Part shown: positions 1 to 11,906 of the stretch, one piece after another
How the letters are laid out: each line of letters opens with the position of its first letter
How positions within the stretch are numbered: the stretch's first letter is position 1
Made by a program: the position numbers and the translations under genes
NCBI RefSeq assembly: GCF_964204865.1
Contig: NC_135255.1
Span: 19,001,135 to 19,065,134 of the forward strand
Source of the DNA: Styela clava
Lineage: Eukaryota; Chordata; Ascidiacea; Stolidobranchia; Styelidae
DNA length: 64,000 bases
Reading direction: 5' to 3'
The notes under the pieces: generated by a model
Database searches by the model: none
What the model was told of the DNA's origin: nothing
The model's input: only the letters and a program-made list of their open reading frames with translations

Positions 1-440
1 ATTGCTTGACTTAACGCTATCAGTCATTATATCTCGCCAGTCTTTTTGCCTAAATATTACAAATAATTTTTTTGAACGATACACTTCGGATGAAACCACT
101 GATCACATTTGTTGGCATTTACCCATCATATGATTCAATTTCGTCTGTCTATTCACTCAAGAATTCGCAAAACTTCTGACCCTTATAATCATACACACGA
201 AAAGAATGTTTTGGCTAGTGATGGAACATAGCAGTGGGGTAAGTTCGTTTTGTTTGGATTCACAACCAGGATCAATGGAATTTCCCTTATATTTTTGATG
301 ATGTTTCTTCTACTCCGAGCCTTATGCAAATGTTCAAGCTTTTGTATCGCTATTGATGTTCGACGAAACTCAGATGTTCAGACTCAGAGGAAATATAAGA
401 ACCCTAATCCCATTCTTTACAAGATATTAGAAAAGCTAAC

Positions 441-973
441 CTTTTTGGTCCTCCACATCGAAGTGAGCGTGATTGATTTTATTGCCACCCTTGTGATTTT
501 CTTTTTTTATCTCCTTGGATATAAATCTTGATGCTGCAGCTGAATAAGACAGAGTGGCAAAACTGTCATTTGCCACCGTTGTTGTGGGGCAGCTTAGGGT
601 GTTATCATTGCACCCTACATAAAGACAGAATGCATCAATATGTATTAACACAAAAGTTTGAAACAGTAATTTGTTGCATGACTATTTATAAGAATACAAA
701 TCAATATATTACAATCTAATTCACAAAGGCTCTATAAAAGAGACACATGTACAAAAAATTAACAACAGCATCATTTAATTATTTTAACAGCACTTAATGA
801 AGTCAAATAATAGAATACATAAGTATGGTACCACTCACGAAAAAATTTCACACCAATATCAAGAAATGAGCCAGAATTGATGCCAAGCTGCTGATCAATA
901 GAGGGAAGCCCTGAGACATTTGTCCGATGTTTGGGAATTATTTGACAGCGTATGTCGAAGCCGCAGTAGCATC
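441..973 (-). CDS. Putative exon pair of a cysteine-rich secreted protein (best-preserved tandem copy)
   Basis: Two minus-strand segments look like exons. The upstream one (839-973) runs from an AG at 974-975 to a perfect GTGAGT donor. It encodes a stretch starting CYCGFDIRCQIIPKHR and ending GVKFF. The downstream one (441-614) follows a pyrimidine-rich acceptor ending in TTTATGTAG and stops at a GTTAGC donor. It encodes CNDNTLSCPTTTVAND and, near its end, FDVEDQKG. Splice phases agree in both directions: each exon begins two bases into a codon split and leaves one base over, so they can alternate in frame. The Cys spacing and the CP...N(D/G)SF start recall a CCP/sushi or EGF-like module, but no family match is certain. 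The 5' and 3' ends of the gene are not located. Function unknown; extracellular location is inferred from the cysteines only. Confidence 0.4.
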
Positions 974-1129
974 CTTTTCCCGTATAAAATAATCTATGTT
1001 AAAAAGTTATTACCATGATGTCATGATGCTACTGTAAAAATGTTAATGCACGACGACACTTGCATGTTCAAAGTAAATACAGTATAAGAACCCTAATCAC
1101 ATCCTTTACAAGATATTATGAAAGCTAAC

Positions 1130-2410
1130 CTTTTTGGTCCTCCACATCGAAGTGAGCGTGATTGATTTTATTGCCACTTTTGTGATTTTCTTCTTTATTC
1201 CCTTGGATTTATATCTTGATGCTGCAGCTGAATAAGACAGGGGTGCAAAACTGCCATTTGCCACCGTTGTTGTGGGGCAGCTTAGGGTGTTATCATTGCT
1301 CTACATAAAGACGGAAGGATCAATATGAATTAACACAAAAGTTCGAAACAGTAATTAATCGTTTATTATTTACTAAATTATTTGTTGCATGACTATTTAT
1401 AAGGATGCAAATAAATATATTACAATCTAATTCACAAAGGCTCGATAAAAGAGACACATGTACAAAAGGTGAACAACAACATTTAAATATTTTAACAGCA
1501 CTTAATGAAGTCAAATAATAGAATACAGAAGTACGGTACCAATCACGAAAAAATTTCACACCCTTTTCAACTAATGAGCCAGAATTGATGCCAAGCTGCT
1601 GATCAATAGAGGGAAGCCCTGAGATATTGGTTCGGTGTTTGGGAAATATTTGACAGCGTATGTCGAAGCCGCAGTAGCATCCTCTTCCAGTATAAAATGA
1701 CCTATGTTAAAAAGTTATTACCATGATGTCATGGTGCTGCTGTAAAAATGTTAAGTTACGAAGACACTCACATTTTCAAAGTAAATACAGTATAACCCAC
1801 CTAATCCCATCCTTTACAAGATATTATGAAAGCTAACCTTTTTGATCCTCCACATCAAAGTTAGCGTGATTGATTTTATCGCCACCCTTGTCATTTTCCT
1901 TTTTATCCCCTTGGATTTATATCTTGATGCTGCAGCTGAATAAGACAGGGGTGCAAAACTGCCATTTGCCACCGTTATTGTGGGGCAGCTTAGGGTGTTA
2001 TCATTTTATCCTACATAAATACAGAAGGATCAATATGAACTAACACAAAAGTTTGAAACAGTAATTAAACGTTTACTATTACCTAAATTATTTGTTGCAT
2101 GACTATTTATAAGGATGCAAATCAATATATTACAATCTAATTTACGAAGGCTCCAATAAAGAGACACATGTACAAAAGGTGAACAACAACATCATTTAAT
2201 TATTTTAACAGCTCTCAATGAAGTCAAATAATAGAATACAGAAGTATGATACCATTCACAATTACACACCATTTTTAAAGAATGAGCCAGAATTGATGCC
2301 AAGTTGCTGATCAACAGAGGAAGCCCTGAGATATTGGTTCGGTGTTTGGGAAATTATTTGACAGCGCATGTGTGAATGTCGGAGCCGAAGTAGCACCCTT
2401 TTCCCGTTTA
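1130..2410 (-). pseudogene. Additional, partly decayed copies of the cysteine-rich exon pair
   Basis: The same two exon-like segments recur at 1130-1300 and about 1560-1697, and at 1838-2010 and about 2270-2405. The second copy of the CYCGFDIRCQ exon is still open. The second and third copies of the CPTTTVANGSF exon lack one A of an A-rich run and have altered first bases. The third CYC exon carries an 8-bp insertion, a 1-bp insertion and a 1-bp deletion. They therefore look partly pseudogenised, unless they are skipped in splicing. What is seen is the indels; the order of decay is inference. Confidence 0.4.
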
Positions 2411-2922
2411 GGATCTAAAATGAAATATTTTAATTGTTATTTTCCGTCATAAAATTTATTTTTTCATGCTCCTCGAAAAAATTCTGTGACAATACAATTA
2501 AATTCCATACATTGATTGCTTTGAAGTTGGCTTGATAATTTTTTTTCCATTCATCAGATGTAGAGGAATTTGACCTTGCAGACATGGAAAATCTAAACTC
2601 AGAAAATATTCAAATCATAAGTATTACACAATCGGTTTTCAGAACTCACTTGCGGATTTCCGACGAAAACACGATTCTGAACGCGCTCCGATAGATACCT
2701 AAATGATGTTTCGCCAGTTCGAACAACGAGGAATAATTTATTTTCTGATGCTAAGTGTCAATGGTGGCAACCCAAGTTTTCTAAATTGAAAAGCGGAAAA
2801 ACTAAGAATAAAACGGAGAACACCTTAGGTTTTTTTGTCTTGCGATGGTCCGCGGCCGATTAAAAACGCTTCTTTAGACATGACGAATCGCAAAATTTCG
2901 GGTGCTACCGTAGTATACGTAC

Positions 2923-2993
2923 CAGGGCATTTTCCCTTAGGATTCCTTGCTTTACTGCCTCCACATTGAGTACCGTAAGTGTTGTGCGAACAG
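2923..2993 (-). CDS. Possible further cysteine-rich exon
   Basis: This minus-strand segment encodes CSHNTYGTQCGG then KGKCP, and ends at a GTACGT donor. It leaves one base over, which is the phase needed to join the CYCGFDIRC exon downstream. The acceptor (CTGAG at the right edge) is weak. It is proposed as an upstream exon of the same gene as 441-973, and short enough that chance cannot be excluded. Confidence 0.3.
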
Positions 2994-3049
2994 CTCAGAT
3001 TTGTCGAATTAACAAAAATACGAATCAAAACAAAATATAATCAGGCACT

Positions 3050-3460
3050 TTACCACACATTTTTGTGTCCACGCATTGCCATGATATTTTCTGAGTAGTT
3101 TTGCTTTCATTTCGTCAACACACCCGCAGATTAAAATGATCACAATCAAAATAATAATAAAGCAGGGCGATGAATATGTATTTTTGATTTACTGATATAC
3201 TTTAAATATTTTTTTAATAAGTGCTAAATCAAATTGTACTTTCTGGAAGTTTATAGCAGATAGTAGGATTTTTCTAACGGTGATAACAAATTCGCAAGCT
3301 CGCAAAATTATCCAAACTAAATATATTCGTACAATATACTCTCACATTTTTATAGTCACAGATTGCCGTGCCATTTCATAGAAGTAATGCTTTCATCTTG
3401 TCGTAAGTCGACGCAACCGCGAGTTACCATGAACACAATTAAATTAAAATAGAAGGGCAT
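3050..3460 (-). repeat. Two tandem copies of a possible signal-peptide segment
   Basis: The block around 3050-3180 is repeated around 3340-3460 (period about 290 bp): both run from 'cacattttt' through 'gctttcat' and a 'cacaat(c/t)aaa' stretch. On the minus strand the right copy reads MPFYFNLIVFMVTRGCVD, a short hydrophobic N-terminus followed by Cys. The left copy reads a similar IIILIVIILICGCVDE, but its start codon is interrupted by one base. These could be alternative first exons of the cysteine-rich gene to the left. The duplication is seen; the signal-peptide role is inference. Confidence 0.35.
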
Positions 3461-4014
3461 TTTAAATTCTCGTCGTTGTCATGGATTGATTATTGTGCGA
3501 CAGAAAAGGTCATTATGCACTAAAAAATTCGACTCTTTTAACGAACGCGTAATTGCGGCTTTTTTGTCGTTGTGGTGCTGCAGCTTGTTTCAACCAATCT
3601 TGGTCTTTTACCATGTCACCAGTGAATGTTGTCGACTTTTTTCGAGACTCCAATTTTTTGTTCACGTGGTGTTTCATATCTCGGGCTCTACTTTTTCTCG
3701 CCTGTTTGTCAATCGGCCGCGGAGCGATTTGTGCCCAGATCTGACAACTGTCCCATTGTGTGAAATGTATCCTAAAAGTCATTAGGGTAATGGCATTTTA
3801 ATCAAACATATTATAGGCTAACGTGATTAGCACATAAATCTGCACCTAGACAAGGCTATCGAGTCTAGCTCTTTTTACTCAATCAAATCGTTTTTATAAG
3901 CCATTCCGGAAAAGCACAATAATATGAAAACAAGAAAGATCACGAAATATTTGTATATATTCTTGACAGGATAATCGCGGAATGACTATTCAGTCTACTC
4001 ATAATGCCGAAATG

Positions 4015-4224
4015 TTACTTTCTTCTTGCTTTCCACCGCTTCCGTTCCTTAAGGGGTTCGCCCAACCTTGATGGTGTCAAGTCCGTATTCGTCAACCTAA
4101 TTCTGCACAGGACACACTGGGAATGTTGCATACCGTCCGATACTGACACAGTCGTACTTCCACATTCGTGTTTTCGGCAAACTGTGAATTCAAAACTTTT
4201 TGTGCAATTGATAAAATCGTCCAC
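4015..4224 (-). pseudogene. Relic of a hAT-type (ZBED/FAM200-like) transposase N-terminus
   Basis: The minus-strand frame contains CVLCRIRLTNTDLTPSRL followed by EPLKER. This resembles the 'C-x2-C...L(S/T)N..L.PSKL.RHL' zinc-finger segment of domesticated or active hAT proteins of the ZBED5/FAM200 type. The expected histidines after PSKL are lost and the frame ends soon after, so it is an isolated decayed piece. It could also be a chance resemblance. Confidence 0.3.
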
Positions 4225-4259
4225 GAGAGATAAAATCTGCCAGATTGTTCACGGAGAAT

Positions 4260-6300
4260 CTTAATACCCAATTAGAAGATATCTCGAAACCGAACGATTA
4301 CACCCTGTCTGCTTTTCATTCGTCGCATGTTGCGGAGTCCTACGAACGCGAAAAGGGGCGAATGAACAAGCGACCCTACTCGTCCTGTTTTGACTTCCGG
4401 GCGCAGCGTTTGCTTTTAAACGATGAAGGACGGTATGCGCGATGTGAAGAAATTTTCCCATTACTCCGTGTGTTCAAATTGTAATTTTACCAACCAGCAT
4501 TCTTGTACTCTTTATGACTAGGCTCTTGCATTCCTGGCTTAGACTAATCTTCAGAGGGACGCGCAATGGAAACTGTTAGCGACCACTGGTCTAGGCATAA
4601 TATGTTAGAAGCTGTGACCAAATGCCGTGGAATATGTAAAACCTCAATTGAGAGTCAGATTCGCATAAGCTTGCCCACAGATAGCGTATACAGTACATTG
4701 TTGAGTTCAAGAGTAAATCAATGCTCGGAAACTGGGCAGCGAGACAACTCTCGTGAATATGGTTATTGGTTGGCGTAGACTCAACCGGAGGTGTGAAAGC
4801 GTGTTAATTTTTATTTCTAGCCTGTTTATTCCAAGATCAGTCACCGGGATAACAAAGGGTTTATCGGCTGATCTTTATAGGCTTTGCATATATTTTCCGA
4901 TTGATGGGTACTTGTCAAGCTCTTGTTTCGATTTTTTTTCGTTCTGATATTCTGCTGTGTATCAACTTTACCCTTGACAGCTATCTTATTTTTACTATCC
5001 TATTGTCATAAAATTCACGTATCAAGACCGACGCAACAGTTTTAGGCCCGAAATATTTCGCGTTCGTTTGAGTTTCTCCCGACTCTTCTCTACTTTTTCT
5101 TGCGTGAGATTTTGTCTAGTGAAATTTTGACGTACTGGTTTTTGTGTTATTGCTAGTAGAGTTTTGCTTTGCATTTGACTACAATCTCCACGGCGTCCCA
5201 AATCTCCCACCATAACGCTACTTCACATCACAATCTTGGGAAAGAATAGTTGCAAAGCGTCGACAATGTGTCCATGTTGTAAAATGGATTGACATTATCA
5301 GGTTTGGCGTTTGTAATTCCCATGTTTAATTATTAAATGAGTTACATACAGTTCGGGGACTAGCCATATATTTCGAAATCATTTTCTTCGAATATGGAGA
5401 AATATCAGAATTATCGGTAATTTTCTTTATGAAAACTGCCAACTTCCTTCAGGCAAATAAAAGCATTTGACATCAGAATAGGATAGATATTGTAAATGAA
5501 ATGTTTAAATATAAACTAATTTTCAGAAGAAGTGAAAAATCCCCATATAGGCATAGCTTCTTTTTTGTATTTCAATGTAGAGAATGATCTACAAAAAAAT
5601 TTCATAATGTCGCTGGCGCAGAGTCTCAAAAACAGTTTTTAAAAATTGTCATTTGTGCCCGATACAACTGTATGTTCGACTAATGTATTTATGTTCGACC
5701 TTCCTTCCATGACAAAATTTAATACAGAATTCACAACAGCGACACTGCCGTCGCATGTGACCAAACGTCCTGGCCGTCTGGTGTAGAAGAGCACAAGGTC
5801 TTTTCAAAATTGGGCAATAAAATTTGAAATTGAGGCGGAATTATGTTCGTTTGTGATGAATGACGCAACAGCCAACGAGGGCTCGCCTTTCATGGGTTAT
5901 CGAACGACGATGTTTTTTTTTTATCGTTCAAACTACGCAATATCCCACCAGCGGAGTCTATGTACATTGTCTTGTAAAACAGCTATGGTATCACGAGACC
6001 ACAGCATTATACTAGCAGATACGCGTGATATTTGCTGCAATGTTTCCAGCACCTTTTTCGATTGTTATTCATTGTCGTTTTTTTGTTATTGTTCGCGCAA
6101 ATGCTCAAGCGACTGCCACTGATCTGGGTGTAAATTTTCTCTACACCGCGGCTCGTGTCTAGCCTTCTCCAAGCCATTGACATGCGGGCATCGTCCCGAT
6201 TACCAGAACGAAAATTACTGCTAGGAATCTCTTAATATAGTCCAAATAACATTCACGAGGCATCTTGATTTTTAACTCTTCAAACCTTCCTTCAATCACG
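4260..6300. other. No gene recognised
   Basis: AT-rich sequence with short open frames on both strands and no convincing domain, splice structure or RNA gene. A segment near 6085-6122 is similar to 12460-12510 (both read a minus-strand 'P-(D/G)-Q-W-(Q/E)' peptide), so part of this stretch belongs to old duplicated material. Confidence 0.5.
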
Positions 6301-6309
6301 TCGAGCTCC

Positions 6310-6624
6310 TCATTGATGAGTATATAGGTTGCCGGTATGTGACACGTGCATCAAACGAGAATTGTCACGGTATGAAGTTATTGTAAACTTTCGATCACAA
6401 TTGGGGAAACGGCAATACCCAGTAGTGTAGAACAAACTCGACTGATGTCGTTGTTTGTTAAAAGTATGGCGCCAAAAAGCAAACGAGAGGTTGCTAACTA
6501 CATGCCGTCTCTCATTTTGTCTCCCCGGTCTTTGTGAGAAATTATCCAGTTTTTGACAGAGAGGAAATTGCATTCCAATCATGTTCTTTAACCATAAATT
6601 CAGCCTTGTTAGGCAAATCTTCAA
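6310..6624 (-). CDS. Possible exon or relic with a CxxxxCxxKF motif
   Basis: A 104-codon minus-strand frame ends with YCRFPNCDRKFTITSYRD, then SRLMHVSHTGN. A Cys pair followed by KFTI and a later H-x-S-H-T resembles a small zinc-binding motif found in some transposase-associated proteins. I cannot assign a family. No start context, splice sites or neighbours support a complete gene, so it is listed only as a candidate fragment. Confidence 0.2.
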   Translation of the reverse strand: MKICLTRLNLWLKNMIGMQFPLCQKLDNFSQRPGRQNERRHVVSNLSFAFWRHTFNKQRHQSSLFYTTGYCRFPNCDRKFTITSYRDNSRLMHVSHTGNLYTHQ

Positions 6625-7189
6625 CAGGTTGCCTTAGATTCGACAGAATATACTTTTTGAGAAGACTCGGGGTATTCAGATGCGTTTCCTTCCGTATGTT
6701 AATCTAAGCATAATCTTATTATTTTACAAATACATCAACTTACCATTCAATGCTACTGCTTGCAGTCTTTCATCAGTTGCACGATCTGCTAATCTTTCCC
6801 AAGTTGCAGATGTAGCGACATAGTTTAATAAACGATAATTTCTTCCTACATGCCCAAGCACATGGATGTCGGAATTTTAGCAGAGATTTTCTGGAATGAA
6901 CAACAAAGAATGACTAGCTAAGATCATATACAATCATGTTGGGAAACTTTGCCCAAAATGGGAACTTAGATTTTAATGATTTGACTTTGTTTCTATTTGA
7001 AAAGTACTTTTATCGTACTATTGAATAAAAATTAGAATACAATATGATCATCAGCATTAATTGGGTGTTGTAGCTGTTATTAAACATAAAATATGACAGA
7101 CCTGCATTTTTGTCTAGGTGTTCTTCTCAGGACTGAAGCATTGAATCGACTTCGATGATTCATCGAACACAGCAATAACTACTTACGGT

Positions 7190-7267
7190 TTTGATTGTCA
7201 TCTTGGAATTTCAAGGCGCTGGTGTCTTTTTTCATATCATGCAAATGCTTTATTTATAATCGATACT
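7190..7267. repeat. Left part of a duplicated locus (target of the hAT insertion)
   Basis: The sequence from 'gtcatcttggaattt' to 'ttttcatatca' matches 19620-19672 with few changes, and similarity resumes to the right of the hAT element (11640 onward against 19700 onward). The hAT element therefore inserted into one of two copies of an older duplicated segment. Confidence 0.7.
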
Positions 7268-7275
7268 ATGCAGAG

Positions 7276-10200
7276 TAGGGTTGCCACTTCCGGATACATT
7301 TTTTTTCGAATCGAATCTTTCCGAATCTGATTCCGGAAATGTTTTTTTTTTTTTTTTTTCATCGCTAAAAAAATACCCAAACTGCGTCACCTCTAATGCT
7401 GACATGGCACCCAAACAATACACTATTACAGCAAAAACAAAATGCCAGTGGAAAATGAAATATAATCTGTTATCTGAAAACAAATTCCAAAATAACATGC
7501 AAAACTTCAAATCGTGCCTAAAACATCATCCCCCCCCCCCCCCTGTCAGAACCTGCGATATTGTGTCAAGTTCGCGAAAAAGGCAAAATTTGAAAAAGAT
7601 ATTGTTTCACTCCAACAATTTCTTATTGCAGTAGAGAAAATTGAGTTCATTAACATGGGCACTCGTTAGTCGTGATCTCAACTGTGAAACAGTCAGTCCA
7701 GCAGAAGAAAAAGCCCTTTCTGAAGCAGCCGAGGTTGCAGGTACACTCAGATACTTCACTGCCATTCTCTTGAGCAAGGGGGCACGGGCTCCATTGTTAT
7801 CCCACCAGGTCAATGGTGCAGGTGGTGACTCTTTATCATCAACCTTTCGTTCTAAGTACCAAGCTATTTCCTCTGACACAATATTTGAACTTTCCGAGTC
7901 TGAAGAACTGCCAGAGTTCTCTAGGCCTCTCTCAAAAAGTCCATGAATTTCACTAGATGAATTCACGGTTTCCATTTGCTCTTGACTATGATCCATTTGT
8001 GGCAGGGGTCCATGACGTGATTCATCCTGAGCCGTAGAAGTATCTGCTTCAGTTTCAACAACTATCCGCACCTATGAAAAATGTTTCATCAGCATCAGAA
8101 ATCGAAGTGAGATTAATTTGAAATTAGAACTATCAAAAATTAAATTACCGAGACTCGCATCTGTCTGCTGAAAAATTTGCCCTTGTGAAAGGGATTCAAC
8201 CAGGTGGACTTGTGGTCAATGCTTACTCCTTCGCTTTGTACTGAAGTTGACATGACATCTGAGAATCTAGTGTGTAACGAACTGAGAATGGTCGAACAGA
8301 AGGTCTTTGATGCCGATAGCTGAAGCTCATCGACAAGGTGTTCTTCACACTGACCCACTAAACCTTTTGCAATTGGTAGCAAAGATGACATCGTCACATA
8401 ATTACTTCCTTCAAGGTGATCAGAGGCTGTCTAAAAATAAGATATTTTATTGCAAATTTTTGGACACTGAATTGTAAACCCAAGGACAAATAACCCTAGT
8501 CAATATAATTCAGTTCTCATAAACTATCATTATGATGCAGCAAACACAGAGTTAGTAACCTTTTGAAATAAAATTCTGAGCTTGATTAGTTACCTTGAAT
8601 GGTTTCAATATGATAGAAATTTCTCTCAGCAAGCTCCAGTGGTTGTCCTTTAGTTCAAGACTGACTGCTGTCGCTCGTGGGACAATTGTTGGATCAGCCA
8701 GTACCGAACGAATTATCCACTGGGTTTTCACAAGATTTGCTATCATAGCAAATGTGGAGTTCCACCTGGTTGAAACGTCTATCGGCATCTCAATGTTTTT
8801 TATTTCAGTGTCTGCCGACTGAGCATGGCGTCGCAACGCTGTCATGCATTTTGCTGACCTTCTAAAGTGTTGCACTAAGTGCCGCGCAGCACCTGAAATT
8901 TAAATTTTTATACATAAATACATCCAGTGAACATATTCTGACAAAAAGTGTTTCATTTAAATAGCATATGATTTCAAACTATCCATTTGTAGGCATTCCA
9001 TAGATTTATCAGGCTTTCCCCTTATTTAGCATCACATACAGCCTCACTTACCTAGTGCCCTTGCTATTTCTGTTTTTTTGATGGCATCTTTGATACACAG
9101 CTGGAGGGTGTGAGCAGCGCAACGAATGTGATGCCAGCCATGTTCAGTTTGTAAAATTTTACATGCAGAAACAACATTCGCCCCATTGTCTGTTACTATA
9201 GCAAATATGGAGGAAGGGGGGATAGAAAAATCATTCAGTACATAGTAACTTTTCAAGTTTATACCAGTTTGGTCCCCAACTATTTGTGTAGTGGACAATA
9301 CATAGTTCTGTAGTTCTCCTGCCATGACAAAATGTGCTGTAACAGTTATATAAGCTTCCATCCGGATGCTTGTCCATGCATCTGTTGTGATAGATATCAC
9401 ATTTTGTTCTTTTAAAATAGACATGAGTTTGCATTTATACTGCGAATATGTAGTTTCAATCTGTTTTCCAAAAAAAGTTCTTCCAGGCATCTCGTATCCC
9501 GGCTCAAGATTTGATATTAAATTTCTAAAATGCTCTCCCTCTACAATATTGATCGGCCTCATGTCCCCTATTATAACATTGACTATTAATTTGTCTATAT
9601 GATTCTGTCTTTGTCTGCTAATGGACTTTGATTTAAAAAAGGTTTCAAGTTTTTTCTGTTTTGTTCCACTTCCACTGTCTTCTGTCACTTGGCTCGCTGT
9701 TAAACTGAAAATAAAATGTATAAAATATAAACAGCAGCTACATAATCTTGTACACATTTAGTAAAATTTTCTGCTGGCTTGACCTGCTTTATTGATTAGA
9801 CAGTATGAAATATGGTGGACAATTGCCTCTGACATAAATTTGCCTGACCTGGCTGGGCATCACAACTGTCAACATCGCAACTAATACAATTCTAACTTTT
9901 GTATCAGCTTCAAGTTACAAGTATAAAATTATTTCTAATTACTGATTTCTCTATTTATCTTTTCAGTCCTGCCAGTATGTTAGTTTAGCAAACCATTGCT
10001 CATTTCATTTCCTAGATGAAACTGTTTTAAGTACCCGAGTTTAAGAACTATAATTCTGTAGTTACGTAAGCCCATATGGCGTTCTGGCTGTAGAAGAATT
10101 AATTAAAAAAAAGGTTTGGCTTACTTTGATGTATGCACTGAATCAGTGTTGATGAATGCATGTCTTCTTCTGAGGTGGTTCAAAAGATTGCCGGTAGACT

Positions 10201-11568
10201 CGCAGTATGACAACTTCTCTTTACAGAAGTTGCAAATCACATATGAATATCCCTCCTCTTTTGACGGGCGAGAAAAATGTTCCCAGACTAAGGAATTGGG
10301 GCGCCGTCCCTGCCGCCTAGGTGTTATTTTTTTAAAGCTACTACTGATATTAGACATTCTGAATAAAAAAAATGCATTGCAAATAGTCATATAATTAAGT
10401 TATACTAGTAAGCTACCGATGCCTGGTCGCACATTTTGCAGTCCAATGAGTTTAACAGCAGCGCATGGCACCCTGTCAAGTACCACGTCCCGGTTCTCCT
10501 ACAATTTGCAATGCAAACTTGTAACAATCAGTCCGCACTCAGTCTTGAACCACTGAATTGTTGAACCCAACACCTCAGAAGAACACTGAAAAAACTTGTT
10601 GTAATATTCCGCTTGACAACACGACAGAACAATACGGCAATAACACTCGCAAATGGCACACAGAGTTTGTAGACTACCCCACGCTGAGTTTTACTGTTAC
10701 CGGTACCGGTAACAAATATTGATAGATTCCAGGATTAAATAACTAAATACAGAACAGTTAGTAAATATAACACGCAATAAGTCCCATCCTATCCTAACCT
10801 ATTGATTCCCAACTAAATAATAACAATAGCAGAAATCTAATAACTCACAAAACGCACACTCAACTAAATCCTAAAGGACCGGCAAAGCAGATGACTGCCG
10901 ATTGCGCCATCACGGCTCGTCTCGCTCACGCACAACAGAGAGCAATACAAGATACTAACTAAAGAGCAAGGGTCGACGTCGGTCGATTGCAGCAGCCAAT
11001 AGCGTGCAAGACAAACATATTGCGACATCGCTCAATACTCACTCTCAAATACAATAAAGAAATAAACCAATGTTCAGACCTGTTGAAAATTGTTGTCGTA
11101 AAATTACGCATCAAAGAAGCCCGGGCGATATGTGAATTCGACTTTGCGAGCGAGCAAAGAGTTTTGCAGACCACTAGCAGATGTCTCGCTGGTGTGTGTT
11201 CCCCACTGCAAAACTAACGCAAAACGAGAGCACTTCGCCGAAAAAAAGAAGGCAAATCACTCTCTAAAATATATCTTTCGTCGTTGAAATGAATGCTAAT
11301 TTCATCAAACAAAGAACTGTATCCCATTATAAAGCGCAAATTCATTCGAGAGAGATAGCCGGACGAGCGCTTATTTGTTTGCTTTCGAGTGAAATCATAT
11401 CCGTTCGCATAGCTGGAAGACAACCGCCGTTAATAAAATCGAGAGTCTGCGTTATTTTTTGTAAAGCCACGTTATCGTTTTTCGAATCGCCCGAGTGCGA
11501 TTCGAATCGATTCGAAAAGGCAACGATTCGAATCGATTCGATTCGGAAATCCAAATGTGGCATCCCTA
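7276..11568 (-). mobile_element. Complete autonomous hAT transposon (4,293 bp)
   Basis: The element starts TAGGGTTGCCAC on the left. Its right end, read on the minus strand, starts TAGGGATGCCAC, so there is a 12-bp terminal inverted repeat with one mismatch. The 8-bp direct repeat ATGCAGAG flanks it exactly at 7268-7275 and 11569-11576, the hAT target-site length. Subterminal regions are rich in GATTCGAATC-type repeats (right end 11485-11550, left end near 7305-7345). Inside, on the minus strand, is one intact five-exon transposase gene. The perfect target duplication and open gene suggest a recent insertion. A C homopolymer (7531-7542) and a T homopolymer (near 7343-7360) lie near the left end. 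Confidence 0.93.
7607..10357 (-). CDS. hAT-family transposase with BED zinc finger, five exons, 643 residues
   Basis: It catalyses cut-and-paste transposition in the nucleus. Coding exons (minus strand, upstream first): 10357-10125, 9704-9052, 8892-8594, 8430-8149, 8071-7607. All junctions are GT-AG and phases 2, 1, 0 and 0 agree, giving 1,932 nt with no stop until the end. An acceptor one base before the ATG (TTTTATTCAG) implies a noncoding 5' exon. Residues 42-66 form a BED finger (C42, C45, H61, H66). TTDAWTS holds D186 and VTDNGANVV holds D250. RCAAHTLQLC (273-282) is the usual C-x2-H motif. The C-terminal dimerisation domain contains PATSAASERAFSSAG with E607, the likely third acidic residue, and ends in L.S.HVNELNFLYCNK. 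Every hallmark of a functional hAT enzyme is present. A domesticated ZBED-type host gene is the alternative, but the surrounding TIRs and target duplication favour a live transposon. Confidence 0.92.
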
Positions 11569-11906
11569 ATGCAGAGTATCAGTAAGAATTACTGTTCATT
11601 TAACGTTCTTCACAAACCAAAACAATAATTTTGTGCTGGCATCGCAAGGTGTAATAAATAAGGTAGGCAGTACAGGAAGTTTCAGTTTATTCGAACAGAA
11701 ACTCCTTACTTCGATATGGGTGATTCCTGCCTCCTCCCGTCCTCTTCTTCTTGATTTTTTAGAATCAAGACCTAACCAACATTTATGAATTCTTACCAAA
11801 CATTGGCAATATTTCACTGCTATGGAGACAGTCTATAATTTCGAAAGAACCGAAAAAGCAGCCAGTAATATAGAGATTATCATTGTTCAAAATATACCAA
11901 AAAAAA

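Larger units (their letters stand above)
391..2419 (-). repeat. Three tandem units of about 700 bp
   Basis: The string 'tataa..ccctaatcccatcctttacaag' (abridged) starts near 394, 1083 and 1791, giving periods of about 689 and 708 bp. Homology continues through each unit; the last copy loses similarity near 2419. On the minus strand each unit holds two exon-like segments (described separately), so this is a tandem duplication of an exon pair rather than a simple satellite. Copies differ by substitutions and small indels. Seen directly; only the extent of the last copy is approximate. Confidence 0.85.

Noticed and set aside
250..719. Plus-strand open frames at the left end
   Set aside because: They overlap the minus-strand exon-like segments and are not conserved between the tandem copies.
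3486..3785. Overlapping open frames on both strands around 3.5-3.8 kb
   Set aside because: No domain, no splice support and both strands open. The minus frame is lysine/arginine rich but matches nothing I can name.
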